Part shown: positions 22,056 through 22,158 of the stretch, piece by piece | Position numbering within the stretch: the first letter of the stretch is position 1 | Layout of the letters: every line of letters starts with the position of its first letter | Origin: JADHUC01 sp964617665 | GTDB taxonomy: Bacteria > Planctomycetota > Planctomycetia > Pirellulales > Pirellulaceae | DNA: 22,158 nt | NCBI GenBank assembly: GCA_964617665.1 | Contig: CAZUAH010000213.1 | Coordinates: 1-22,158, forward strand | Direction: 5' to 3' | Translations under genes and position numbers: made by a program | The notes under the pieces: generated by a model | What the model was told of the DNA's origin: nothing | The model's database searches: none | Seen by the model: only the letters and a program-made list of their open reading frames with translations

Positions 22056-22110
22056 CTCCTGTGAGTTTGGCCGTTTGGCCTGTTTGCCCTCGCGGGCTGT
22101 CCGGTACTGT
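22056..22110 (-). promoter_or_regulatory. structured leader of the early operon with CTCACAGGAG box
   Basis: Between the promoter and GTG 22049 the RNA can form GCCC-GCGA-GGGC and GGCC-AAAC-GGCC hairpins, followed by the box CTCACAGGAG (22065-22056). Confidence 0.5.
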
Positions 22111-22115
22111 AAGCT

Positions 22116-22144
22116 AGTGTAAGGTCTGCTTCGTCAGATGTCAA
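22116..22144 (-). promoter_or_regulatory. strong promoter of the early minus-strand operon
   Basis: Perfect TTGACA (22144-22139), 17-nt spacer, TACACT (22121-22116). The predicted start is about 22109. It is the only strong promoter seen for the genes from 22049 down to about 15773. Confidence 0.75.
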
Positions 22145-22158
22145 GCTGTTTTTTGCGT

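Noticed and set aside
1..22158. tRNA, rRNA, integrase or transposase
   Set aside because: I saw no cloverleaf with anticodon features, no integrase catalytic pattern and no insertion-sequence ends.

Overview
The window looks like part of a tailed double-stranded DNA phage (or a prophage-like contig). It holds a dense, mostly minus-strand replication and early-gene region. The support is a fused uracil-DNA glycosylase/family A DNA polymerase, a Sak4-type RecA-like ATPase beside a DUF669-like single-stranded-DNA-binding protein, a SNF2-type helicase, a DUF3987-type primase/helicase, a phage sigma-70-family factor, a Cas4/RecB-type Fe-S nuclease and many tiny cysteine-rich proteins. Genes overlap by a few bases, Shine-Dalgarno (SD) sequences are clear and promoters are of the TTGACA/TATAAT type. 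The host cannot be named from the sequence.

Layout. Positions 1-5173 (minus) form one operon read from a TTGACA-16-TAGAAT promoter at 5200-5227. It has two hypothetical proteins, a short adenine-type DNA methyltransferase, a zinc-finger/degenerate J-domain protein, a GT4 glycosyltransferase, a large protein with a C-terminal class I methyltransferase domain, and two small zinc-ribbon proteins, the last cut by the window edge. Positions 5237-11872 (minus) are the replication/recombination operon: SNF2 helicase, Sak4 ATPase, a zinc-ribbon protein, a hypothetical, the SSB-like protein and UDG-PolA. A divergent promoter region at 11873-12090 separates it from two plus-strand genes, the DUF3987 primase/helicase and an ImmA/IrrE-like zincin (12091-14208).

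Positions 14209-14762 are non-coding. They contain seven copies of a TTTTCGTCCC half-site (two as perfect hairpin palindromes), a 24-bp perfect inverted repeat and an AT-rich core, together the best candidate for a replication origin. Next, on the minus strand, come the sigma factor (14763-15725, apparently leaderless with a palindrome on its promoter), the Fe-S nuclease (15773-17347), and a string of small genes up to 22049. That string includes an RHH regulator, a SprT-like zincin, several cysteine-rich proteins, a protein with an SSB-type C-terminal tip and a DUF2786 protein. It is read from a strong promoter at 22116-22144.

The early operon carries a layer of RNA-level structure. Six genes start after a conserved CTCACAGG(G)AG box. 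Two intercistronic spacers hold homologous 60-nt hairpins with compensatory base changes, a third holds a different long hairpin, and a separate GTTCCT/AGGAAC hairpin family occurs twice. A 14-bp inverted repeat also covers the start of the polymerase gene. My inference is that early promoters make the small proteins, nuclease and sigma factor, the plus and minus replication operons act around the 14.3-14.7 kb element, and the modification genes lie downstream of polA under their own promoter.
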